Shown in pieces: positions 1 through 6,336 of a DNA stretch of 29,033 bases (position 1 is the stretch's first letter; each line of letters begins with the position of its first letter). The notes under the pieces are model-generated. The model saw only the letters and a list, made by a program, of their open reading frames with translations. It did no database searches and had not been told where the DNA came from. The position numbers were made by a program, and so were the translations under genes. This stretch comes from a virus, in IMG/VR virus record IMGVR_UViG_3300037133_000019, positions 1-29,033 of that record; one strand, given 5' to 3'.

Positions 1-1512
1 AGCTTTCTGGCCATCTGATACTTCCTTTTGTTTTAGCTCTTGCAGTTTGTAGAAAGCTGCTTGAACATCGCTGTAACTAATGTCATCTAGCTTCTTGGTT
101 CCGGTACTATTAGATTTCAAGCTAGCGGACGACGCAAAATCATATCCTATCTCTCCTTCAACTGGGATGTTGATTTCAATTCCGTTGTGGAAACGAATTG
201 TCCGATTAAATGCTTTCTTAGCTTCTTGGATATGATCCCAGATAACGTCCACAGAGTCGTCAATCTCCTGCATAATCGAATCGTGGCATTCTTGTATAAT
301 ATGATGTCTGGTTTTGTCATTTCCGGTTTCAAGGTCATAGACTGCAAATCCTGTATTATCGCCAACAACAGACTGTGGTATATAGCTAAAGGCTTCGTTG
401 AAAATCTTATTATTACTTCCGGCTTCACCGGCTCGGAGTCCGAAGAAGATTCGTTCGCGGGAGAATGGAGTGCGGAGAGTTCGGTTTGCATAGAGACAGT
501 CCTTTATATACTTGTGGAATACGTGCTCAACGGATGGATCGTGTTTGTTTACTTTTTCAAGAATAGCTTTGCACTGATCTGGAGTTACAGAATGACCTTC
601 TTTAGCAAGAGAGTCAGACATGGTATTAGCACGCATACCATAGTTATTAGCATGGCGAGTTTTCTTTCCCAGATAGCGTTCGATCGAGTCTTTCCATTGC
701 CCGTCAGTATAATAATCCCAAGAAAGGTCAAATATAAGACACCCAAGTTTACGATGCCGATCAACATTATTACGTAAATCATCCAAAGCCTCCGTGTTAT
801 TTGCAAGTGCTGAAGTAGGCCAATCTTCGGCCTGCATTTGATCTACGTTGAGGAGGATTTTTCCTGGTCTAGCAACAAGACAGCGTCGGTAAACTTTAGC
901 GAGTTCTCCATGCTTGGGAAAATTTTGAGCATTTCCACCAAATCCGAATGTATGTTTTCTAGAGCCTCTACGACCTGTGACAGTTCCAGCGATGTTGTAA
1001 TTTGTAAGAAAGAGGCTTTCTCCGTTCCGCACATAGAGATTCGCATTAATATACCGTGACCGGAGAGTTCCGAGTTCGCGTATTCGCAGAAGTGCGCGTA
1101 ACGCCGGGTCGCCTCCGGGAGTTGCAAATTGATTTGTAGCGTATATCTTTTGCAAGACAAGCTCATTTAATGACTCCTTCGCTATGTAATTTCCATCTTC
1201 ATCTCGTGCTGATACCTTTGGGATTTTATACCCCATTCGCTTTAGTTGCCCAAGTGGGGTATTATCACCAGAAGAGGAGTTAAGATTAATACTACCCCCC
1301 AGCGTAATTTCTGGTTTGTTTCCGGCGCCGATGTAACAAGGTAAAGACCACACAGAACTGACAATAGCGCACTGCTTGGTAATATCAGTGTTAATATAGG
1401 CTGATGCATCTTTAAGTCGCTCCTTGGAGACTAGAATTCCACGGCTGTCTATGCGATGATAGACACTCTGCAAAGCATGTAAATACTCGCTGGTGATTTT
1501 ATTTGGCTGCAA
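1..1512 (-). CDS. DNA polymerase family A, polymerase domain (split gene, C-terminus off the edge)
   Basis: This is the polymerase half of a phage Pol I-type enzyme that extends DNA primers during phage replication. Motif A reads VDQMQAED, with the catalytic Asp codon at 841-843. Motif B reads RYLGKKTRHANNYG, matching R-x3-K-x7-YG, with His where Pol I has Phe or Tyr. Motif C reads CHDS, with Asp at 280-282. The frame is open from a stop just upstream to base 1, so only the far C-terminal tail is missing. No ATG precedes the first conserved residues. The best start is TTG at 1512 behind AAGGA, overlapping the end of the 72-codon gene by 14 bases. The protein opens at the thumb (text like YLHALQSVYHRIDSRGILVS), directly where the separate exonuclease protein at 2955-4091 ends. 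The two proteins presumably act together; that is inference. Confidence 0.93.
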   Translation of the reverse strand, partial: MQPNKITSEYLHALQSVYHRIDSRGILVSKERLKDASAYINTDITKQCAIVSSVWSLPCYIGAGNKPEITLGGSINLNSSSGDNTPLGQLKRMGYKIPKVSARDEDGNYIAKESLNELVLQKIYATNQFATPGGDPALRALLRIRELGTLRSRYINANLYVRNGESLFLTNYNIAGTVTGRRGSRKHTFGFGGNAQNFPKHGELAKVYRRCLVARPGKILLNVDQMQAEDWPTSALANNTEALDDLRNNVDRHRKLGCLIFDLSWDYYTDGQWKDSIERYLGKKTRHANNYGMRANTMSDSLAKEGHSVTPDQCKAILEKVNKHDPSVEHVFHKYIKDCLYANRTLRTPFSRERIFFGLRAGEAGSNNKIFNEAFSYIPQSVVGDNTGFAVYDLETGNDKTRHHIIQECHDSIMQEIDDSVDVIWDHIQEAKKAFNRTIRFHNGIEINIPVEGEIGYDFASSASLKSNSTGTKKLDDISYSDVQAAFYKLQELKQKEVSDGQKA

Positions 1513-1717
1513 GTTCTTGTTCCTTTACAGTATCCGTAAATACTTCGCCCGAAAAACTTTTGCAGGCATTATCATGAAAAGCATAAAGACTACACCATTC
1601 AACAGCATAATTAATCTTTCTTTTACCACAACACTGCATTTTTGTTTTATAACAAAACCACTTAAGAAAGCGTCTTATGCGCCAATAAATTACACTATAA
1701 TACATTCGAGATAGCAT
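1499..1717 (-). CDS. Small basic Cys-containing protein at the polymerase junction
   Basis: A 72-residue protein of unknown function. It has a perfect AAGGAGG site just before its ATG, and its end overlaps the likely TTG start of the polymerase fragment, so the two are probably translationally coupled. The N-terminal half is rich in Arg, Lys, Tyr and Trp and holds five Cys in all, including a CC pair (KMQCCGKRK). I see no HNH, GIY-YIG or LAGLIDADG motif, so there is no direct sign that it is a homing nuclease. It is the last gene of the block that separates the two polymerase halves. Confidence 0.6.
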   Translation of the reverse strand: MLSRMYYSVIYWRIRRFLKWFCYKTKMQCCGKRKINYAVEWCSLYAFHDNACKSFSGEVFTDTVKEQELAAK

Positions 1718-1728
1718 TAAACCTCCTT

Positions 1729-1750
1729 AGAGGGGCATTTATGCCCCTCT
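1729..1750 (-). repeat. Perfect 10-bp hairpin between cassette genes
   Basis: AGAGGGGCAT and ATGCCCCTCT are separated by two bases. On the minus strand the hairpin follows the stop of the 186-residue gene and abuts the AAGGAGG site of the next gene. It has no T-run, so it looks more like a processing, stabilising or ribosome-access element than a classical terminator. Confidence 0.6.
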
Positions 1751-1764
1751 AGTTTGAGTTGCTA

Positions 1765-2325
1765 TTAAGCAGCTGGGCCGGGTACGTTAGCAGCATTCGA
1801 CGCGATTGGCGCTCCTAGCGTCGGAGCGAACATCGCAGTTACGGATGCGATGAAATTTGGAGTTAGTTGTGATTGTGGAATTCCGGTTTGCGCTTGCTGT
1901 GAAGGGGCTGCTGGGCCGGCGTCAAAGAAACGTAGGAAATATGCGCCGTCATACGCAAAATCTACCTGATTCCCGGCAGCATTGGCTGCGAGTGTTACTG
2001 TCGTGCCTGCTACGGAAGTTGTAGTAGCCAAGGAAAGCACAGCAGTTGTGGATGTAAAGGATACGATTGTAGTTCCAGCTTGAATACCAGAGCCCGTTAT
2101 ACCCATACCCACATACCAACCGGCAGTGCTGGTGATTGCTGTGAGGGCTGTGCTAGTGTTTGTGGTAGCTGTGGTTGTAAACGTCCCAGTTATTGCGATA
2201 CCTGAAAACTTAATAGGTGCTTGAATAGCTGTCCACCCAAATGCTGGGAGTGTGGTAGACATTGCAGTGTTAAACTGCGCTGGCGTACAGTTGAAAATAA
2301 GATTAAATACCTGAGCTGCTGACAT
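1765..2325 (-). CDS. Virion-like beta-rich repeat protein inside the polymerase locus
   Basis: A 186-residue protein rich in Thr, Ala, Gly and Ser, with the pattern GMGITGSGIQAGTTIVSF then TTSVAGTTVTLAA. This resembles the Thr/Gly-rich beta-sandwich segments common in phage head-decoration and tail-fibre proteins. The opening (SAAQVFNLIFNCTPAQFNTAMST) and the C-terminal Ala/Pro-rich end are unlike replication enzymes. It starts at ATG with GAGGTAATTTA upstream and overlaps the stop of the preceding 86-residue gene by one base. It sits among replication genes on the minus strand, far from the plus-strand structural module. A virion or surface role is inferred from composition only. Confidence 0.72.
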   Translation of the reverse strand: MSAAQVFNLIFNCTPAQFNTAMSTTLPAFGWTAIQAPIKFSGIAITGTFTTTATTNTSTALTAITSTAGWYVGMGITGSGIQAGTTIVSFTSTTAVLSLATTTSVAGTTVTLAANAAGNQVDFAYDGAYFLRFFDAGPAAPSQQAQTGIPQSQLTPNFIASVTAMFAPTLGAPIASNAANVPGPAA

Positions 2326-2585
2326 TAAATTACCTCAACCTTCTTTGCTTGGCCAATCTGATAAGGCATCCATTCGCAGTAACTGCCTGCCGGGCGTGCA
2401 GAATCACCTTGATATAGAAAAACGGATGTTTGATTAGATGCAACCCCATTAGAATTAAATATGGCGAGATTAACACAGGTATCTGACCACACATGACATA
2501 CAATCGCGGCTAGAATAGCTCCGCAATCAAGATCACCACTTGGTGGATGATACCAAACTACGCGACCTATTGTTGGTTTAATCAT
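2325..2585 (-). CDS. Conserved small phage protein (GRVVWYHPP / EWMPYQ type)
   Basis: An 86-residue protein with a pattern I recall from many unrelated tailed phages: an IGRVVWYHPP opening, a VWSDTCVNLAIFNSNG middle and a CEWMPYQIGQAKK end. No function is established to my knowledge. It overlaps both neighbours by one base and has an AGGAGG site, so it is co-translated with the cassette. Related genes in other phages often lie near virion genes, which fits the beta-rich neighbour downstream. Confidence 0.82.
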   Translation of the reverse strand: MIKPTIGRVVWYHPPSGDLDCGAILAAIVCHVWSDTCVNLAIFNSNGVASNQTSVFLYQGDSARPAGSYCEWMPYQIGQAKKVEVI

Positions 2586-2785
2586 TAATATCCTCCTATG
2601 GATACGTTACTTTGTTTTGATTGTGTTAGTAGTCTGGCGCGCTCGCAGTATTCTACGAACTTGCCATTCAATGCGTATGCGAGCTTGTATGCCTCGTGAT
2701 GTTCGAGGAGAAGCTCGGCGAGATTTTTAAACTGGGAGTTTATTTCCTCCGCGAGTTTATCTTGTGTTGCTGGTGTGATCTCCAT
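2585..2785 (-). CDS. Small helical hypothetical protein
   Basis: A 66-residue protein, mostly charged and helical (QDKLAEEINSQFKNLAELLLEHHEAYKLAYAL), with a short Ser/Gly tail. No domain is recognised. Its ATG overlaps the stop of the preceding gene by one base (TAATG) behind AAAGGTG, and its stop overlaps the next start, so it is a coupled member of the cassette between the polymerase halves. Confidence 0.7.
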   Translation of the reverse strand: MEITPATQDKLAEEINSQFKNLAELLLEHHEAYKLAYALNGKFVEYCERARLLTQSKQSNVSIGGY

Positions 2786-2958
2786 TATTCACCTTTCTTG
2801 ATCCATTTCACATCCGGAAAAATAATCCCATGCGCCAATAAATGTCCAAGCAAATCAACTGCTACATTCTGCCAAAAATTCTCATCTTTTGGAAAAGTCC
2901 AATTAGTACTTAATGTTTTTACTCCATCAATATCTGTATCAGGAATCTCATATATCAT
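2785..2958 (-). CDS. 57-residue hypothetical protein following the exonuclease gene
   Basis: An ATG at 2958 overlaps the stop of the exonuclease gene as ATGA, with GAGGGG upstream. The protein opens MIYEIPDTDIDGVKTLSTNW, has a middle like FWQNVAVDLLGHLLAHGIIF and ends DVKWIKKGE. No family is recognised. The start/stop overlaps at both ends and the good ribosome site make it very likely to be translated. Confidence 0.72.
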   Translation of the reverse strand: MIYEIPDTDIDGVKTLSTNWTFPKDENFWQNVAVDLLGHLLAHGIIFPDVKWIKKGE

Positions 2959-4091
2959 TCCAATCCCCTCGCTTTCATTTCCTCTAGTTGTGCATAATAA
3001 ATCTCAAGCGTTACCATAACGTCCTTGCAATTGTAAATCTTCATAGCATCCATGTTCTTTATACTCCAACCCGCGCCCTCGTCTTTCCAGTATATCTCAC
3101 GGGTGTATTGTCGGGCTAGAAATTGAAGTTTATGTGGAAGTTCAGGCCATAGTTGATGGTGCTGAATCATTGTGTCGCGACATTTTTCGAGTGGGAGCCT
3201 AAATCCCAGCATCTCGTAGAAGTTCGCATCGAAATTGAAGAAATTCTGCCCGAGTGATGGAACTTCCCAGAGTAACTTTGCTAATTTCTTCCAAAGCTCC
3301 CGCGTTTCTACCGTAGACTCACGAAAGAAATCAAAACTAATACCAAAGTCAGTCCGAGGAGCTAGACCAATTGTAATTGGATACCCTGGGAGGATTTTAT
3401 AGAACTGAGATGGCTGCGTCTTTGTCGGCGCGCGTGGATAGATTGTCTCAATGTCGTTTGAGATAATCGGGTAGTTGAAAAAAGTATCCAGAATAGCAAG
3501 CAATTCGTCAAAGCATTCGAAGTGAATTTTTGGCTCGCGTTTAGGCAATGGCTGCATTGTCTTTGCGTGTGTTTTCCAATACTCCAGCTCACTGGCCGCT
3601 TTCGCGAGATCGCAGCTTATGACCACATCGCGAAGTTTCCATTGCTTTACAATATCAATCGGCTCGAATGTTGGAACTACATAATGCTCCCAATCATTCG
3701 GCCCGCTCACATTTGTTTGTTTTAATTTAAGTAACGATCCACAATACTTGGATATTTCAGAATCTCGCTCGGGGTTATATTTAGGGCCACGATACTTTGG
3801 TTCTAGTTCATGGCATACCTTAGCTCCTGCGACGCCTAGTGGAATTATTATAGCGGGTTTACGACTCTTCAGATAACAATGCCAATCACCACCTGTTGGT
3901 TTTCCTAAGACTGGCTGGCAACAAGTTACGTAATAATCAGGCAACCCGGCTTCTCGCATCATCTTATCAAAAACATACCCCATAGGGGAACTGAATAAAT
4001 AGCCTTTATCTTCGTCTCCGGGGAGTGGCTTATTAATCAGTACCCATACAGGGCTAGAAGGGTTTCCATTATTCGCTATATGCTTATCCAA
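2955..4091 (-). CDS. UDG-like domain plus 3'-5' exonuclease (N-terminal half of a split DNA polymerase)
   Basis: This protein probably carries the proofreading activity for the separate polymerase protein at 1-1512. Residues 1 to about 120 resemble the uracil-DNA-glycosylase-fold domain fused to many phage family A polymerases (GYLFSSPMGYVFDKMMREAG near 30-49, then IIIPLGVAGAK near 81-91); glycosylase activity is uncertain. Residues about 200-378 form a DnaQ-type exonuclease: Exo I D213/E215 (NDIET), Exo II with N283 and D288 (NFFNFD), Exo III Y353/D357 (YNCKD). The start is TTG at 4091 behind GAGG, because an in-frame stop lies just upstream and no ATG is available. The protein ends right after the exonuclease domain, where fused homologues continue into the thumb. 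Confidence 0.9.
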   Translation of the reverse strand: MDKHIANNGNPSSPVWVLINKPLPGDEDKGYLFSSPMGYVFDKMMREAGLPDYYVTCCQPVLGKPTGGDWHCYLKSRKPAIIIPLGVAGAKVCHELEPKYRGPKYNPERDSEISKYCGSLLKLKQTNVSGPNDWEHYVVPTFEPIDIVKQWKLRDVVISCDLAKAASELEYWKTHAKTMQPLPKREPKIHFECFDELLAILDTFFNYPIISNDIETIYPRAPTKTQPSQFYKILPGYPITIGLAPRTDFGISFDFFRESTVETRELWKKLAKLLWEVPSLGQNFFNFDANFYEMLGFRLPLEKCRDTMIQHHQLWPELPHKLQFLARQYTREIYWKDEGAGWSIKNMDAMKIYNCKDVMVTLEIYYAQLEEMKARGLE

Positions 4092-4103
4092 AATTAAGCC
4101 TCT

Positions 4104-4277
4104 TTACTTATATGTGATGTCAAGTGCGTATGTAGCAAGTATTCGTGCTTGCTCGTGTGACGCTTCGCCAGATTCGATTATTAGTTCGAGTTGATATTTT
4201 GAGGGGAGTGGTAGTTCTCGTACTTTAGTTTTCCATTGTTGGAGTTTATCAGGCTTCCTCGACATCGGTAATTTCAT
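4104..4277 (-). CDS. Small basic hypothetical protein
   Basis: A 57-residue protein beginning MKLPMSRKPDKLQQW and ending ILATYALDITYK. The start at 4277 is chosen because GAGG lies six bases upstream; ATGs at 4289 and 4265 lack such a site. The helical centre (LPSKYQLELIIESGEASHEQ) has no recognised family. It overlaps the end of the preceding acidic zinc-ribbon gene by 29 bases, which suggests translational coupling. Confidence 0.6.
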   Translation of the reverse strand: MKLPMSRKPDKLQQWKTKVRELPLPSKYQLELIIESGEASHEQARILATYALDITYK

Positions 4278-4374
4278 CGTCGTCCTCATCTACAGTTGAA
4301 CAGTCCTCACAAAAATCCTCATCCTCGTCATCTGTTTCAAACTCATCGTCACATAGTTCACACTTTTTAAGCAT
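4249..4374 (-). CDS. Tiny acidic CxxC/CxxC protein
   Basis: A 41-residue protein: KKCELCDDEFE near the start, then FCEDC after an Asp/Glu run, then an acidic tail. Two CxxC pairs about 18 residues apart suggest one zinc-ribbon or rubredoxin-like knuckle. An AAGGAGAG site precedes the ATG at 4374. The composition (over one third Asp or Glu) suggests a nucleic-acid mimic or protein-binding role, but that is speculation. Confidence 0.68.
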   Translation of the reverse strand: MLKKCELCDDEFETDDEDEDFCEDCSTVDEDDDEITDVEEA

Positions 4375-4392
4375 AATCTCTCCTTTTTAAGT

Positions 4393-4424
4393 GAAAAAGT
4401 TGGGCGGCTATGAAAGCCCGCCCA
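4393..4424 (-). terminator. Rho-independent terminator candidate
   Basis: TGGGCGG (4401-4407) pairs with CCGCCCA (4418-4424). Read on the minus strand, the stem is followed by ACTTTTTC, the T-run of an intrinsic terminator. It lies just below the structured-RNA candidate, after the DUF669-like gene, so it may end or attenuate that transcript before the polymerase genes. Confidence 0.7.
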
Positions 4425-4428
4425 CTTA

Positions 4429-4525
4429 TTATAGTAAATGCGACTCTTGTCGTCCGTATCTAACGCTCGTGGGCCACTGACGGTTCACCACTTATGTGGA
4501 ATCATCCTTTCGGAATTTACTATAA
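4429..4525 (-). ncRNA. Candidate structured RNA (multi-branch junction)
   Basis: An 11-bp stem closes the element: 4429-4439 (TTATAGTAAAT) with 4515-4525. Read on the minus strand, the inside contains TCC-GAAA-GGA (a GNRA tetraloop hairpin, 4505-4514), CCAC-ATAA-GTGG (4488-4499), a CCGT/ACGG stem (4454-4457 with 4480-4483) and CGAC-AAGA-GTCG (4441-4452). Four internal stems inside a long closing stem within 97 nt are more than chance folding usually gives. It starts within two bases of the stop codon of the DUF669-like gene and is followed by a terminator. I checked the hammerhead, pistol, hatchet, twister and twister-sister consensus sequences from memory and found no match. The function is unknown. 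Confidence 0.55.
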
Positions 4526-4526
4526 A

Positions 4527-5027
4527 TTATTTGCGCTTCAGCAAATCCACGATATGACGAATCTTCGGGAACTTGCTCGCACAATCCGCGACCGCACAAA
4601 TATACCGCTCAACCTTATTCGAGTCCTTACCGTTGTAATTATCCACAGCGATAATAACCTTACCTGAACGTCCAAGTAGCGGGCCAGCATACTTCCATGT
4701 GTTAGGATCATCGGCCTTATACTTAGCATTATCTCCATCCCATGAGCCCGGAATCCAACTCTCCTTACCATCCGTTTCCATCGGCAAGCCGAAGCAATGC
4801 ACAAAATCAGGCCATGTCCAAGCTCCGCCGGAGTTCAAAGTATCAAATACCCTGCGCCCGGCAAACTCAGGATGTCCAACAATCTCCATGCCCGGATTCA
4901 GATTGAATGAATCTCCCTTTTTTGATACCTTGACATTGAATCCAACTAGCTTAATATTATACGGGCCGGGGGGAACTACATCCAAACCTTCGAGCTTGTC
5001 GTTACTTACCTTCATTGAAAAAGCCAT
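4527..5027 (-). CDS. DUF669-like phage recombination or ssDNA-binding associated protein
   Basis: A 166-residue protein (MAFSMKVSNDKLEG..., PPGPYNIKLVGFNVKVSKKG, EIVGHPEFAGRRVFDTLN, GRSGKVIIAVDNYNGK). The layout of a PPG-Y-x-hydrophobic start, a central beta-rich body and a C-terminal KV-N-V block resembles the DUF669 family, which is commonly encoded next to a RecA-like ATPase and an exonuclease in phages and is often proposed to bind single-stranded DNA. Here it follows exactly such an ATPase, with a tRNA gene between them. AGGATATAACA precedes the ATG. The biochemical role is inferred from context. Confidence 0.75.
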   Translation of the reverse strand: MAFSMKVSNDKLEGLDVVPPGPYNIKLVGFNVKVSKKGDSFNLNPGMEIVGHPEFAGRRVFDTLNSGGAWTWPDFVHCFGLPMETDGKESWIPGSWDGDNAKYKADDPNTWKYAGPLLGRSGKVIIAVDNYNGKDSNKVERYICAVADCASKFPKIRHIVDLLKRK

Positions 5028-5099
5028 TGTTATATCCTCGTTTGTTTTATTTTAGTTGTTTGTTCGTTTGGTAACTAGCACGATGGGTTGTGCTAAACT

Positions 5100-5176
5100 T
5101 GGTGCTCCTGCCCGGACTCGAACCGAGAGCCGACAAATTATGAGTTTGTTGCTCTTACCAATTGAGCTACAGGAGC
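5100..5176 (-). tRNA. tRNA with anticodon CAT (elongator Met, or Ile if modified)
   Basis: The cloverleaf is complete on the minus strand: acceptor GCTCCTG/CAGGAGC, D stem GCTC/GAGC, anticodon stem ACAAA/TTTGT around loop CTCATAA (anticodon at 5140-5142), T loop TTCGAGT in a five-pair stem, discriminator A and an encoded CCA (5100-5102). The anticodon stem lacks the GGG/CCC of initiator tRNA, so it is elongator Met or a lysidine-modified Ile tRNA. It lies between the ATPase and DUF669-like genes on the same strand and must be processed out of their transcript or separately transcribed. Confidence 0.95.
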
Positions 5177-5211
5177 AATAAATGGTTAAACTCGTTTTAC
5201 TGCTTCTCGCG

Positions 5212-5994
5212 TCACAGGAGTGCTTTCTTATGCTTCGTGATCATATTCGCGAGATTCGCAGGTTCCTGAGCATCTAATCGCATCGACGTAGATGCCATGA
5301 AGTCACCGCTAGGATGAACAGTAACGATCCTATTGCCGGAGTAATCAATACTGATACGAAATACGTCATTAAAAAGGCTAAGCAAACTAGAAAGATACTG
5401 AGGCTGAACAGTTTTCCTGCCAGTGTATGCTTTTTGTTCCTTCGTCGAGGATTGCGCATCTTTTTCATCCATTTCGTGAAAGATTGCAATCACATTACCA
5501 AGCTCGGATAGTCGTCCAATCAAGTATTCCATATACGCGCGATTGCCGTTGATAATATCATAGTGCGATGGGATTTTAACTATCGTCGTTCCCATCTTTA
5601 CCGTGCGGCTCATACTTGGATGCTGCTTGATAAGCTCATGCTCGCAAGCAACACGCAAATACGTCATAGAATCCAGAATAAACCACTCCGGCGTGGGCTT
5701 TCCCTGCTGCTTCAGATATTCAAACATACTAATATCAGTTTCAAAATCACTAATAGCGTGCGGTTGCGCAGGATTCAACTCCTTGTATGTCTTAGCATCT
5801 ATATCTGTGCGTTTGGTTTTTGATATAAAAGATCGTATACTCTCCGAACGATCATCGAAATCTGCCTCAAAGATTGTTCCCGGCGCTGTCATAGCGAACC
5901 AACTTTTACCTGCTTTTGGCTCACCTACGACAGCGATCTTAAACTTAGGCTCCGACTCCAAATCGACAAGCCCTTGGATATTTTCGTATGGCAT
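5212..5994 (-). CDS. RecA-like AAA ATPase (phage AAA_24 type)
   Basis: A 260-residue ATPase with Walker A GEPKAGKS (residues 24-31), a Walker B-like WFILDS (D108) and an AAA_24-style body with LGNVIAIFHEMDEKD near the middle. Phage proteins of this type are usually linked to recombination or replication, next to a DUF669 protein and a RecB/Cas4-like nuclease; all three are present here. It starts at ATG 5994 behind GAGGGAAATAA, 11 bases after the preceding small gene. The substrate is inferred to be single-stranded DNA or a recombination intermediate. Confidence 0.88.
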   Translation of the reverse strand: MPYENIQGLVDLESEPKFKIAVVGEPKAGKSWFAMTAPGTIFEADFDDRSESIRSFISKTKRTDIDAKTYKELNPAQPHAISDFETDISMFEYLKQQGKPTPEWFILDSMTYLRVACEHELIKQHPSMSRTVKMGTTIVKIPSHYDIINGNRAYMEYLIGRLSELGNVIAIFHEMDEKDAQSSTKEQKAYTGRKTVQPQYLSSLLSLFNDVFRISIDYSGNRIVTVHPSGDFMASTSMRLDAQEPANLANMITKHKKALL

Positions 5995-6005
5995 TTATTT
6001 CCCTC

Positions 6006-6176
6006 TTATTTAATTGTCCATGATATTCGTATACCGGCATAGCCACCAGATTTATTTTTACGATATAGGTCCGTATGCAAATAATACTTTTTAAACTCTA
6101 AATCACATGGTGCTGCTTCTATTGCAGCAATTATATGCTTACGCGCTATTGTTGTTGGTTTGATTAATTGTGGCAT
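6006..6176 (-). CDS. 56-residue hypothetical protein
   Basis: The ATG at 6176 immediately follows the TAG of the preceding small gene. The product opens MPQLIKPTTIARKHIIAAIE and ends GYAGIRISWTIK; it is basic with a helical N-terminal half and a short beta-rich end. No family is recognised. Tight packing in the operon and an open frame filling the gap to the ATPase gene support it. Confidence 0.62.
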   Translation of the reverse strand: MPQLIKPTTIARKHIIAAIEAAPCDLEFKKYYLHTDLYRKNKSGGYAGIRISWTIK

Positions 6177-6335
6177 CTACTTCTCCATGTTTTTGATTTT
6201 CTCTTGCTCTACTGCAACAGCTTGCTCTGTTTCAAATTCCTTATGCAGCAAGCACATATCAGAATCCGCGGTAGCAGTATTCGGACACTGGCAATGGTTA
6301 ACAAGCATGAAATTACAACGCGGGCCAAGGTTCAT
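6177..6335 (-). CDS. 52-residue Cys/His protein
   Basis: The ATG at 6335 lies one base after the stop of the nuclease gene, behind GGAGGATTG. The N-terminal half has Cys and His at C7, H14, C15, C17, C28 and H31 (RCNFM, NHCQCPN, CLLHKEF), consistent with one small zinc site. The C-terminal half is a charged helix (AVAVEQEKIKNMEK). No function is recognised. Confidence 0.65.
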   Translation of the reverse strand: MNLGPRCNFMLVNHCQCPNTATADSDMCLLHKEFETEQAVAVEQEKIKNMEK

Positions 6336-6336
6336 A

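Noticed and set aside
187-777. Long plus-strand open frame of 196 codons
   Set aside because: It lies antisense to the polymerase motifs A, B and C read on the minus strand, has no ribosome site and encodes no recognisable protein.
4429-4525. Known self-cleaving ribozyme or group I intron remnant
   Set aside because: The GNRA hairpin and multi-stem shape prompted the check, but the CUGAUGA/GAAA hammerhead core and the paired P, Q, R and S intron elements are absent.
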